Of a stretch of 64,000 nt of DNA, positions 33,021 through 41,451 are shown in pieces (within the stretch, counting starts at the first letter, position 1; every line of letters starts with the position of its first letter). Both the position numbers and the translations under genes were made by a program. The DNA lies in contig JAZQLQ010000012.1 in NCBI GenBank assembly GCA_045542735.1, positions 1 through 64,000 of the forward strand, written 5' to 3'. Below the pieces are notes generated by a model. That model did not search any database and was not told the DNA's origin. It saw nothing but the letters and a program-made list of their open reading frames with translations. Source of the DNA: UBA2882 sp045542735 (GTDB lineage Bacteria > Bacillota > Clostridia > Lachnospirales > Lachnospiraceae).

Positions 33021-33110
33021 TCCCCTATAATTAGAATTTTTATTCAACCTTCACCTGTCTGAGCAAAGCGAGTTTGAAGGTTGAATAGAAAATTACTAAA
33101 TTATGGGGGA
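33021..33110. repeat. 90-base imperfect inverted repeat between convergent genes
   Basis: A left arm beginning TCCCCTATAATT and ending TTCAACCTTC (33021-33052) mirrors a right arm beginning GAAGGTTGAA and ending AATTATGGGGGA (33076-33110), with only a few insertions and mismatches; the central loop is about 23 bases. It fills the gap between two convergent genes and has A/T runs outside both arms, so it could be a bidirectional terminator. Its length is also compatible with a small palindromic mobile or REP-like element. Confidence 0.6.
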
Positions 33111-33120
33111 CTTTTAATGT

Positions 33121-34491
33121 TTAGAATAACTTATCCTTAATACCTATAAGGAAGATGATAAAGATAATTACCGGCAATATATATGCTACATAAATGCGCA
33201 GACCGTTTACCATTTTCAAGCCTTTACCGGTATTGGCTTCGGCCATAAAGTTTTTCCACCCCCATCCGTAGCGGGAGGTACAGAACAGTAAGTAAATCAA
33301 AGCACCAATAGGAAGTGCGATATTACTTACCAGGAAGTCTTCCAAATCCATAATGTTAGATCCTTCACCAAAAGGTTTGAATCCGGACCAGATATTATGA
33401 CCAAGTACACAGGGGAGTGATAATGCAATCATCAAAAAGATGTTTACCACAACGGCTTTTTTACGACTCCAATTTGTCAAATCCATAAAGCAGGAAATGA
33501 TATTTTCAAATACTGCAATAACAGTGGAGAATGCGGCAAAGGACAAAAAGATAAAGAATAAACTTCCCCAGATTTGTCCGCCTTTCATATTATTGAAAAT
33601 ATTGGGCAGTGTTACAAAGATTAAGTTGGGACCGCTATCTGCGTTGACACCATAAGCAAAACATGCAGGGAAAATAATCAGACCTGCAGTCAGGGCAACA
33701 AAAGTGTCCAGAACTGCTACACGTACGGATTCTCCCATCAATGCGTGCTCTTTACCAATATAACTACCAAAAATTGCCATAGAACCGATACCCAGACTTA
33801 AGGTAAAGAAGGATTGATTCATAGCACCCACGATGGTTTCACCAATGCCGATTTCTGCCATACGGTTAAAATCAGGTAACAGATAGAACTTCAAGCCTTC
33901 CGCACCACCGGGAAGTGTCATGCTGTGGATTGCCAAAATAACAATGAGACCAAGCAAAGCAAGCATCATAAACTTGGTAATGTTTTCTACACCTTTCTGC
34001 ACACCCAAAGAGCATACAGCAAATCCGATGATAACAACCAATATCATCCAGAATGCCATAGTACCCGGCTTGGAAAGCATCTCGGGGAAGGCTGCTTTGA
34101 CCTGCTCCACATCAGCATTTGCCAATTTGCCGGTCACGGTCATATAGAAATAATGAAGCATCCAACCGGTAACGGTGGTATAAAACATCATTAACAGATA
34201 GTTGCCGGCTAAAGCCATATGTCCGTGCCAATGCCATTTTTGTCCCTCTTTTTCCAATACTTTACAGGAAAGAATCGGGCTTTTTTGACTGGCGCGTCCG
34301 ATGGCAAATTCCATGGTCATCAGGGGGACACCCATAATAATTAAAAAGAATAAATAAATTAATACAAAGGCACCGCCGCCGTATAGTCCTGTCATATAAG
34401 GAAACTTCCATACGTTTCCGATACCGATGGCACAACCTGCGGATAACAAAATAAATCCCAGGCGTGAACTTAATTTCTCGCGTTGTTCCAT
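33121..34491 (-). CDS. Sodium-dependent amino-acid transporter, NSS/SNF family
   Basis: A 456-residue Na+-coupled symporter related to LeuT/MhsT. Twelve hydrophobic segments can be counted. The N-terminal SRLGFILLSAGCAIGIGNVWKF holds the unwound TM1 substrate/sodium site (family pattern AVGLGNVWRFPY), followed by MTGLYGGGAFVLIY and GVPLMTMEFAIG. TM6 region NQSFFTLSLGIGSMAIFGSY is also conserved. The start at 34491 follows GAGGAG on this strand; the open frame to 34551 has no Shine-Dalgarno. It lies back to back with the glycine-riboswitch transporter, so two amino-acid carriers are divergently arranged. Confidence 0.93.
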   Translation of the reverse strand: MEQREKLSSRLGFILLSAGCAIGIGNVWKFPYMTGLYGGGAFVLIYLFFLIIMGVPLMTMEFAIGRASQKSPILSCKVLEKEGQKWHWHGHMALAGNYLLMMFYTTVTGWMLHYFYMTVTGKLANADVEQVKAAFPEMLSKPGTMAFWMILVVIIGFAVCSLGVQKGVENITKFMMLALLGLIVILAIHSMTLPGGAEGLKFYLLPDFNRMAEIGIGETIVGAMNQSFFTLSLGIGSMAIFGSYIGKEHALMGESVRVAVLDTFVALTAGLIIFPACFAYGVNADSGPNLIFVTLPNIFNNMKGGQIWGSLFFIFLSFAAFSTVIAVFENIISCFMDLTNWSRKKAVVVNIFLMIALSLPCVLGHNIWSGFKPFGEGSNIMDLEDFLVSNIALPIGALIYLLFCTSRYGWGWKNFMAEANTGKGLKMVNGLRIYVAYILPVIIFIIFLIGIKDKLF

Positions 34492-34637
34492 AATAAAACT
34501 CCTCATCTGCTTGTTTTTCCACATTGTACTATACCATATTTTCAATAACAAACATAGAGAAAAAATTTTCTATTTTTTTGCAACCAATTAAGAAATAAAA
34601 AAGTGTTAATATTAACAAATGAAATATTCCACATAAC

Positions 34638-34666
34638 TTGACAAATGCTCTTTATCATACTAAAGT
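34638..34666 (+). promoter_or_regulatory. Promoter of the riboswitch-agcS unit
   Basis: TTGACA (34638-34643), 17 bases, TAAAGT (34661-34666). The -35 is perfect and the -10 weak; the aptamer begins just downstream. Confidence 0.55.
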
Positions 34667-34672
34667 ATAAAT

Positions 34673-34762
34673 AGCGTGTGACTCTGGAGAAACCCGTGTG
34701 ACGGGGGCCGAAGGTGTAAGGTGTGACATACACTGATCTCTCAGGCAAAAGGACAGAGAAAA
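34673..34762 (+). ncRNA. Glycine riboswitch, single aptamer
   Basis: The sequence carries the glycine aptamer signature: CTCTGGAGAAACC at about 34683, GGGGCCGAAGGTGTAAGG at about 34703 and CTCTCAGGCAAAAGGACAGAG at 34738-34758. Only one aptamer is present, unlike the tandem gcv type. It lies about 105 bases before an alanine/glycine symporter gene, a known context for single-aptamer forms. The candidate terminator at 34783 is the likely expression platform. Confidence 0.92.
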
Positions 34763-34782
34763 CCAAAAGGTTTTTATGTTTG

Positions 34783-34816
34783 ATAGGGCAGGAGTCAAAA
34801 ATCCTGTCTATTTTTA
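34783..34816 (+). terminator. Candidate riboswitch-controlled terminator
   Basis: ATAGGGCAGGA (34783-34793) pairs with TCCTGTCTAT (34802-34811) with a small bulge, followed by TTTTT. A weaker stem, AAAACC-AAAA-GGTTTT (34759-34774), lies between it and the aptamer and could serve in switching. Confidence 0.7.
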
Positions 34817-34867
34817 TGCAAAAAAGCATAGTTTAGAGTTACAAATGAAAGATAAAGGAGAAAACTT

Positions 34868-36286
34868 ATGTGGGCAACAATGAATGAGTGGCTGGTAAAA
34901 ATCGATGACCTTGTGTGGGGTGTGCCGTTGATCGTGTTGATTATGGCAGGTGGTATCTTATTGACGATACGTACCAAGTGTTTGCAGGTGGTAAGACTTC
35001 CGCTTGCGTTAAAGTGGATGGCAAAAAATGAAGAAGGCGGAGAAGGAGAGGTGTCTTCCTTTGGTGCCCTTTGTACTGCATTATCAGCAACTATCGGAAC
35101 AGGAAATATTGTCGGTGTGGCAACGGCTGTATGTGCCGGAGGTCCCGGTGCACTTTTCTGGATGATCTTGGCGGCGTTCTTTGGAATGGCAACCAAATAT
35201 TCTGAAGGTTTGTTAGCGGTTAAATATCGTGTGATTGACAAGGATAACCATGCGCTTGGAGGACCTTTCTACTATATTGAACAAGGTATGGGTAAAGGCT
35301 TCAAATGGTTAGCAAAATTATTTGCGTTTTTTGGTGTAGCAGCAGGTTTGATGGGTATTGGTACTTTTACTCAGGTAAATGGTATTACTTCTGCAGCGCA
35401 GAACTTCTTTGATCCCAATCAGGCAAGTACTGTAACTATTCCCGGTATTGGTACATATTCTTGGGTTGTTGTTATTGCATCTGTTATTTTAACTGTATGC
35501 GTGGCCTTAGTAGTTATTGGCGGTATTAAGAGAATCTCTAATGTGGCGCAGGTTATTGTGCCTTTTATGGCAATTATTTATGTTGTGTTCGCTGTTATTT
35601 TGATTATCTGCAATATTACAGAAGTTCCCGCTGCCATTGTTACAATTGTAAAAGGAGCATTTAATCCTCAAGCAGTAACCGGTGGTGTCGTGGGAAGTAT
35701 GATGGTAGCTATGCAGAAAGGTGTAGCGAGGGGTATTTTCTCCAATGAATCAGGTTTGGGTTCTGCACCCATTGCAGCGGCGGCTGCACAGACCAAGGAG
35801 CCTGTACGTCAGGGTCTGGTATCCATGACAGGTACTTTTATCGATACAATCATTATTTGTACTATGACAGGTATCTCTGTTGTACTTACCGGTGCATGGC
35901 AGGTAGAAGGTTTGGAAGGTGTGCAGGTAACTACTTATGCATTCCAGAAGGGTTTGCCTTTCCCTGAGCAGTTATCAGCATTTATTTTAATGCTTTGTTT
36001 GATTTTCTTTGCATTTACCACAATCCTTGGATGGGATTACTATTCGGAACGTTGTCTGGAATATTTGACCGGAAGAAATATGAAGGCAGTAAAAGTATAC
36101 AGATGGCTTTATATTTTGGCTGTATTTATTGGACCATTCATGACTGTATCCGCAGTATGGACTATTGCAGATATCTTTAATGGTATGATGGCATTCCCTA
36201 ATATGATTGCAATGTTTGCATTAAGTAGTGTGGTAGCAAAAGAGACCAAGGATTTCTTTGCAGCTAAAAAACATTTAGAGAAATAA
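34868..36286 (+). CDS. Alanine/glycine:cation symporter (AGCS family)
   Basis: A 472-residue Na+ (or H+) coupled carrier for alanine or glycine. The N-terminal WGVPLIVLIMAGGILLTIRT and the family signature FGALCTALSATIGTGNIVGVATA (about residues 60-82), plus GGPGALFWMILAAFFGMATKYSEG, are clear. The GIFSNESGLGSAPIAAAAA segment near residue 290 is also typical. Control by the glycine riboswitch suggests glycine is a substrate; if the terminator forms when glycine binds, uptake is shut off at high glycine. The sigma-factor gene starts 24 bases downstream and may share this transcript. Confidence 0.95.
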   Translation: MWATMNEWLVKIDDLVWGVPLIVLIMAGGILLTIRTKCLQVVRLPLALKWMAKNEEGGEGEVSSFGALCTALSATIGTGNIVGVATAVCAGGPGALFWMILAAFFGMATKYSEGLLAVKYRVIDKDNHALGGPFYYIEQGMGKGFKWLAKLFAFFGVAAGLMGIGTFTQVNGITSAAQNFFDPNQASTVTIPGIGTYSWVVVIASVILTVCVALVVIGGIKRISNVAQVIVPFMAIIYVVFAVILIICNITEVPAAIVTIVKGAFNPQAVTGGVVGSMMVAMQKGVARGIFSNESGLGSAPIAAAAAQTKEPVRQGLVSMTGTFIDTIIICTMTGISVVLTGAWQVEGLEGVQVTTYAFQKGLPFPEQLSAFILMLCLIFFAFTTILGWDYYSERCLEYLTGRNMKAVKVYRWLYILAVFIGPFMTVSAVWTIADIFNGMMAFPNMIAMFALSSVVAKETKDFFAAKKHLEK

Positions 36287-36310
36287 TTTTCTGCAACGAG
36301 AGAACGTAAT

Positions 36311-36799
36311 ATGACAGTAGAAGAAGTACTGGCAAAGTATTCGGACATGGTGTATCGCTTAGCATATGCGCGCACCATGAGCCAATACGATGCAGAAGAT
36401 ATAACACAGGATGTGTTCATCAAATATATGAAGCATCAGCATGAGTTTCAGGATGATGAGCACAGAAAGGCCTGGTTAATCCGTGTAACCGTCAATGCAT
36501 CAAAGTCGCTGATGACTACGGCATGGAACCGCAAGAAGGTATCCATGGAAGATGTAGAAGGTGTATTGGAAGGGAAATCGGGCTTGGATGATCTGGATAT
36601 GGATCAACTTCTGTTAAAAGAAGTTGCCAAATTGAAGGAAAAATACCGCGTTGTAGTGCATCTGTTTTATTTTGAAGAATTATCGGTAAAAGAGATTGCA
36701 CAGATGACAGGGATGAAAGAATCTACGGTGAAGTCTCATTTGTTCAGAGCCAGAGAAATTTTGAAGCAAAATCTAAAGGAGGAGGATTTCGATGTTTAA
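36311..36799 (+). CDS. ECF-type RNA polymerase sigma factor
   Basis: A 162-residue sigma factor with region 2 (YRLAYARTMSQYDAEDITQDVFIKYM, about residues 14-41) and region 4 (VVHLFYFEELSVKEIAQMTG and KESTVKSHLFRAREILKQNL, about residues 117-157), and no regions 1 or 3. It overlaps the next gene, its likely anti-sigma factor, by eight bases. Such pairs respond to envelope signals and usually drive their own operon; I did not find a convincing ECF promoter upstream, so expression may depend on agcS read-through. Confidence 0.93.
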   Translation: MTVEEVLAKYSDMVYRLAYARTMSQYDAEDITQDVFIKYMKHQHEFQDDEHRKAWLIRVTVNASKSLMTTAWNRKKVSMEDVEGVLEGKSGLDDLDMDQLLLKEVAKLKEKYRVVVHLFYFEELSVKEIAQMTGMKESTVKSHLFRAREILKQNLKEEDFDV

Positions 36800-37403
36800 A
36801 GAAGAATATCAAAAAGAAATGAATCAGATTAAACCGAATGAAGCCTTTTTAAATGATTTGGCGAAGAAAATGGAGGCGGAAACTGTGTATCCCATATCCC
36901 GCAAGAGAAATACAACTGCATGGGTTACCGTTGCTGCGGCAGCCGTTATCTGTATTGGCATTGGTTTTGCATGGCAGGGTAGGACAATAGACTCTGTGGA
37001 TGAAAACTATATGACCCAAAATGCCGGTGCAGTAACAGAGCAGGATACAGCGGGACAGGAGGGTATATTTGCCGGCAGTTCCTGGTATGGCGAAGAAACG
37101 GATGCGGTAAAGATTTATGATATTCTATTAGATAAAATGCAAACATCGAAACGTCTGGTGATTATGGAATCGGATAGTCATACATTTACGACGGCACATG
37201 AGGTTTCCGGGCCCAAGGAAGATGAACTGGTACAAAAGTTGATGGGTGGTACGATCACAGATGCTGTGACATCGGATGATTTGACAGACAAAACAGCAAT
37301 TTACTATTTGGCAGAGTTTGATGACGGAACAGTCGTAAAGTTTGCAATTTATGATGAAACCTATTTTTATTGTAATGAATTTGAAGGAATATTCACTTTA
37401 TGA
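36792..37403 (+). CDS. Probable membrane anti-sigma factor
   Basis: A 203-residue protein with a cytoplasmic N-terminal part (residues 1-40, helices EEYQKEMNQIKPNEAFLNDL), one membrane segment (about residues 43-60, TAWVTVAAAAVICIGIGF) and an extracellular domain of about 140 residues. This topology and the eight-base overlap with the sigma gene identify it as the cognate anti-sigma factor, although no zinc-binding HxxxCxxC motif is present. The outer domain would be the sensor; its ligand is unknown. The stop overlaps the next gene by four bases. Confidence 0.78.
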   Translation: MFKEEYQKEMNQIKPNEAFLNDLAKKMEAETVYPISRKRNTTAWVTVAAAAVICIGIGFAWQGRTIDSVDENYMTQNAGAVTEQDTAGQEGIFAGSSWYGEETDAVKIYDILLDKMQTSKRLVIMESDSHTFTTAHEVSGPKEDELVQKLMGGTITDAVTSDDLTDKTAIYYLAEFDDGTVVKFAIYDETYFYCNEFEGIFTL

Positions 37404-39649
37404 TGAAACGGAATAAGGTTCTTGCGCTGGTCGCAGGATGTGTATTAATTGGCGGAATTTTATTCTGCCAATTTGCATGTAAACAGGAAGTAATCAGTGC
37501 GAAGGAGTTGAAGCAACAGTTCGCAGAAAAAAGAGATAGTTTGGCTCCTATATATAATCTGGGTCAGGATGACAAACTGTGCTTTCAGTTTGCGTTGGAT
37601 TATACTTGTATAGAAGAATTACGTGTGGATGGATTAGAAATGATATCGGTACATACTGCACCTACGTGTCATGCGGACAGTCAAGTTGAGTGCTATGTGT
37701 GGGAAGAAGAAAATGAGGGGAAAACTACGATATATGCTTCTCCCGTTGTCCCTGCTTTTGCATCAGTGTCCTTGGAGGAGAAGGAAGATGTCTGGGGATG
37801 CGCGCCTATTTACTATGTATGTATCCGTTATGATATAGATAGCAGAGAACCGGAGAAATTGGATGCACCGGTTGTCATTCCTTTTACCGTGGAGTCTTCA
37901 TGTGAAGTGCCAAATGTCATGGGAACAATAGATGAGTACGGACAGTTACTTTTGTCATGGGAGCCGGTTGCAGGTGCAGAATCTTATGCTGTGTATCAAC
38001 ATAGTAACGACGGTATATGGATTGAAAAGATAGGAGATACCACAGATACGTCTTTTATGCCGCAGACAGAAGATACCATCACAACGGATGGGTATCAAAA
38101 TGATGGAGTCCGTGGCCGCTATTATGTGACAGCTTGCGTGAACGGAGAGGAAAGCAATCTGTCTGCTGCTGTACATACTGAGGAGTTACCATTGCCGCAG
38201 TGTTTTTTAGAGGAAGTGGCATATGGGCAAGTGTATGAATCGGTAGAAAAGCTACCTGATAAAATGCAAATTCTCAATACCGACGGAAGTGTTATGTGGC
38301 GTCCGGTGTACTACCGGCTTACTTCTGTAGATGAATATGCATGTTATGATTTTTCGGTAGCCGGAACAATGCTTGGGGGAATGGTTTGCGTTAAGGACCA
38401 AGAGGAAGAGTTTCCTACTGTCATTGAGAGCGAAAGTAATTTTGTATATTTAGATAAGAACACACATTTAAATAAAGTCCCTTCTATGGCGGTGAAGAGT
38501 GTGTTGGCACAGGCAGACACAGAAACAGTGGGTCACAATCAGGAGGGAAGTGTGGATTTTTATCAAGCGGCATTGGGGCAAACAGAGCAGTGGATACAAG
38601 AAGGGGATTCATTCACTGTATCAAAACCGGTTGAAGGGTGTAAGGTATTTGCTGACAGTGCAGGAGAAGCGTGGCTATGCTATCACCTTTTGGCAGCAGA
38701 AGAGGAGGTTCCTTTACAAGCATTTCCTGATTTGCTAGACCCTTATGTGCTGGAGGATACTTTTTTGAAGGTATGTCACCAGAATCCATATATTATGGGT
38801 GTGCAATCCTACTATTTTGATTATGAAAAATTGACATTGAACATAGAATATGTATATACCAAAAGTGAGATTCAGAAGAGACAGAAGCAACTACATAAGG
38901 AAGCAACTGAAATTGTTTCTTCTATTATAAATGATGGAATGTCCCAAGAAGAAAAGACAGAGGCTATCTATCTGTGGATGGAAGAGCATTGCACTTATGC
39001 ATCCAAAGAATGGGAATATTTAAAAGAAGAGGGATTTCAAAAAGATAACAGATGGAAAGACTTTGAAGATGCCAATAATGCATATGGAGCCGTTGTAAAA
39101 GGTGAGGCATTATGTGGAGGCTATGCTTCTGCTTATCAATTACTTTGTTATATGGCTGACGTAAAAGTAATTACAGTCAATGGGTACCTAAACGGAAATA
39201 TTCCTCATGCATGGAATATGGTTTATGTGGAAGGAAACTGGTACCAGTTGGATTGTAGCAGCAATAAAAATACCATGGGAATTCCATTCTATTTATATTT
39301 TGCTGATTTAAGATCGGCAGAGGCGCGAGGTTATGTGTTAGGTAGCGAATTTGCCATGGATCGGGAATGCAAATTATTGCGGCAGCAGAACAATGAAGGG
39401 AAAAAAGAGTATTATACAGCACATAATCTGGAAGTGGCGACTATGGCAGAGGTAGAATGGCTGTTGACAAAGTATCTGGATGAAGAAAGTGTTGCATTCC
39501 GTTGCACAGGTATGGATTTGGATGAAGCTGAATTGATAGAAATTGTACGTAAGGTGTATCTGAAGCATGGAAAAGAAGCGGAACTGGAGCAACTGAATTA
39601 TCATCAACTGGGGCAATATATTTTAATTTATAAAAAAACTGCAACCTAA
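37400..39649 (+). CDS. Surface transglutaminase-like protein with Fn3-type domain
   Basis: A 749-residue exported protein. The N-terminus KVLALVAGCVLIGGILFCQF is followed by FAC, a possible lipobox. A fibronectin-III-like stretch lies near residues 170-255 (GQLLLSWEPVAGAESYAVYQ). The C-terminal third is a transglutaminase-like (papain-fold) domain with a full Cys-His-Asp triad: Cys572 in GEALCGGYASAY, His603 in PHAWNMV and Asp618 in YQLDCSS. Bacterial members act as peptidases or cross-linkers. It is translationally coupled to the anti-sigma gene, so it is likely a regulon effector at the cell surface. Substrate unknown. Confidence 0.8.
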   Translation: MMKRNKVLALVAGCVLIGGILFCQFACKQEVISAKELKQQFAEKRDSLAPIYNLGQDDKLCFQFALDYTCIEELRVDGLEMISVHTAPTCHADSQVECYVWEEENEGKTTIYASPVVPAFASVSLEEKEDVWGCAPIYYVCIRYDIDSREPEKLDAPVVIPFTVESSCEVPNVMGTIDEYGQLLLSWEPVAGAESYAVYQHSNDGIWIEKIGDTTDTSFMPQTEDTITTDGYQNDGVRGRYYVTACVNGEESNLSAAVHTEELPLPQCFLEEVAYGQVYESVEKLPDKMQILNTDGSVMWRPVYYRLTSVDEYACYDFSVAGTMLGGMVCVKDQEEEFPTVIESESNFVYLDKNTHLNKVPSMAVKSVLAQADTETVGHNQEGSVDFYQAALGQTEQWIQEGDSFTVSKPVEGCKVFADSAGEAWLCYHLLAAEEEVPLQAFPDLLDPYVLEDTFLKVCHQNPYIMGVQSYYFDYEKLTLNIEYVYTKSEIQKRQKQLHKEATEIVSSIINDGMSQEEKTEAIYLWMEEHCTYASKEWEYLKEEGFQKDNRWKDFEDANNAYGAVVKGEALCGGYASAYQLLCYMADVKVITVNGYLNGNIPHAWNMVYVEGNWYQLDCSSNKNTMGIPFYLYFADLRSAEARGYVLGSEFAMDRECKLLRQQNNEGKKEYYTAHNLEVATMAEVEWLLTKYLDEESVAFRCTGMDLDEAELIEIVRKVYLKHGKEAELEQLNYHQLGQYILIYKKTAT

Positions 39650-39691
39650 ATATCCTTTCAATCGTATTATAGGAAAGGAGGTCGTGAACTT

Positions 39692-40795
39692 ATGAAAAAA
39701 ATGATATTAACTTTATTAACAGGTGCAATGATGATGAGTGTTGCTACAGGATGCGGTAGCAATGAAAGTGTAAAAACAGAGACCAATTTGATGCAGGTTA
39801 ATGCTGATGTGGCACAGGCAGAAGAAATTGAGCATGTATTTGCCGATGTGGAAACCATGGATGAGCAGGCAGATGAAGAATATATCGGAAATCCGGTTCC
39901 CGTAGTAGAAAATGGCATTAAGATGTGGGTGCCCGGAAATTATTGGTGCTTTTATGAAGAGGGAAAAGGCATCATTGCATATCAGAATGACATTTTCACT
40001 TTGTTACTGGGTGTCAGAGATGGTTCCTTGGAAGATGTGATGGAAAATCCGGAGGATTTACAACAGGGTGCTATTGATTTTGGCGGAGAATTGCAGGGTG
40101 ATGTAGAGCTTGTAGAATTGGATGGCAAAGAGTATGCATATTTTGCTTTTACAAAAGATGGTGACCGTTTTGTTGTGGCATATACCGATGCGGCAGACAG
40201 CGGAAAACGTATTGGTACCCAGATTCATGTAGTGGATGAGGATGCCACCGATCTGGAAATGGTAGAGTACTTTGCAAGAGTTGCAAAGACAACGGAAGAA
40301 ACCGATGAAGAGGATACCACAGAGGAAAGTTTGGAAGATGCAAAACATATCTCTTATATCGGAGTAGAAAAAGAAGTAAGTACTTTGGAGTTTGATGGAT
40401 CTGCAGTAACATTTCAAGTAGCAGACGGTTTTTATTCTTCTTTTGCAGAAAGTGACGATTATTGGGCAGTGGAATATTTTGCAGAAGATGGTTATGACAG
40501 AAGCATAGATTGTTATCTGATGCCCAATGAGGATTGGGGAAGTGCTGAGAACTACATTGCATATGAAGCGGACTATTCTGATGGTTTGACTGTACATGAT
40601 TCTGTAGAGATTAACGGACATACATTCTACTATATTGAACGTGATTATACCGATGAAGGTGATAATATCCAGCGTGTTGAAGTGGCTACAGACATTGAAG
40701 GTGACATGATATACAGAATTTCGGTATGGGCAAACAATGTGGAGAAGGATGTGACCATTGAAGATGTCATGGCGTTTATGTCTATCGAAGAGTAA
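39692..40795 (+). CDS. Putative lipoprotein, function unknown
   Basis: A 367-residue lipoprotein: signal MKKMILTLLTGAMMMSVATG with lipobox ATGC at about residues 18-21, then a highly acidic protein. Two halves show related spacing (NYWCFYEEGKGIIAY near 95, and FYSSFAESDDYWAVEY near 250), joined by a Glu/Asp/Thr-rich linker (about residues 205-222). It may be an internal duplication. The ATG follows AAAGGAGGT, 42 bases after the transglutaminase gene, so it probably belongs to the same sigma-linked surface module. I do not recognise a family. Confidence 0.7.
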   Translation: MKKMILTLLTGAMMMSVATGCGSNESVKTETNLMQVNADVAQAEEIEHVFADVETMDEQADEEYIGNPVPVVENGIKMWVPGNYWCFYEEGKGIIAYQNDIFTLLLGVRDGSLEDVMENPEDLQQGAIDFGGELQGDVELVELDGKEYAYFAFTKDGDRFVVAYTDAADSGKRIGTQIHVVDEDATDLEMVEYFARVAKTTEETDEEDTTEESLEDAKHISYIGVEKEVSTLEFDGSAVTFQVADGFYSSFAESDDYWAVEYFAEDGYDRSIDCYLMPNEDWGSAENYIAYEADYSDGLTVHDSVEINGHTFYYIERDYTDEGDNIQRVEVATDIEGDMIYRISVWANNVEKDVTIEDVMAFMSIEE

Positions 40796-40806
40796 TGAGA
40801 AAAGCA

Positions 40807-40835
40807 TTGATTTTTTTGCCGCTTTTTTGCATAAT
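40807..40835 (+). promoter_or_regulatory. Promoter for the 40865 membrane protein gene
   Basis: TTGATT (40807-40812), 17 bases, CATAAT (40830-40835). This gives the small membrane protein its own start in addition to possible read-through. Confidence 0.5.
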
Positions 40836-40864
40836 AGAATTACTTAGGTAGGAGGGATTTTATT

Positions 40865-41386
40865 ATGAGAAATGCAAAGAATGAATTATTACAATTTTTG
40901 GCCGGCGTGGTTATGCTGACGGTTGGATTGTTTATCTTTTCCCAAAAAGTAGTTGTATACTCATCTTTTATGAGTGGCTTTTCCATGGGAGGTATGAGAA
41001 TCACTTCCGGATTGATTGTGATTCCGTTAATTGCAGGCATTGTCTGGATGTTTGTCAGTGGAGCATCGTTCCCGTCAAAGATTATGACTGCTCTGGGTGC
41101 ACTGTTGATTATCGTAGGTGTCATAGTTTCTACCAATATTCATTTGACAGCCATGACATTATATGAATGGATTATTATCCTGGTGCTTATCTTCGGAGGT
41201 GCAGGTCTACTGGTTAAGGTGCTTGTGGTTGGTGATTATAATGATGACGACGAGGACCGGTTTGGATATCGGGAGAGAAAAACAGTGCGTAGACAGAATA
41301 AGAGAAGCTCTTATACAAGCAGCTCTGTCAGTACAGGTAGCATCGACGTAGAAGCAGAATTGGAAGCTATGAAAAAGGGTAAATAA
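40865..41386 (+). CDS. Small multi-pass membrane protein, function unknown
   Basis: A 173-residue protein with four hydrophobic segments (about residues 8-27, 40-60, 68-86, 93-113) and a charged cytoplasmic tail (DDDEDRFGYRERKTVRRQNK, then a Ser/Thr run). The ATG follows GGAGGG. Related proteins occur in Lachnospiraceae, but I know no function. A shared terminator at 41399 separates it from the convergent DHH gene. Confidence 0.7.
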   Translation: MRNAKNELLQFLAGVVMLTVGLFIFSQKVVVYSSFMSGFSMGGMRITSGLIVIPLIAGIVWMFVSGASFPSKIMTALGALLIIVGVIVSTNIHLTAMTLYEWIIILVLIFGGAGLLVKVLVVGDYNDDDEDRFGYRERKTVRRQNKRSSYTSSSVSTGSIDVEAELEAMKKGK

Positions 41387-41398
41387 AGAGATATAAAG

Positions 41399-41448
41399 AA
41401 GCCTTTGCAAAGCAGATGAGTGATAATCTGTAGAGCAAAGGCTTTTTT
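41399..41448. terminator. Bidirectional terminator
   Basis: AAGCCTTTGC (from 41399) pairs with GCAAAGGCTT (to 41444) around an AT-rich loop and is followed by TTTTT on the plus strand; on the minus strand TTC and T-rich sequence follow. It lies between convergent genes ending at 41386 and 41452. Confidence 0.75.
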
Positions 41449-41451
41449 GTG

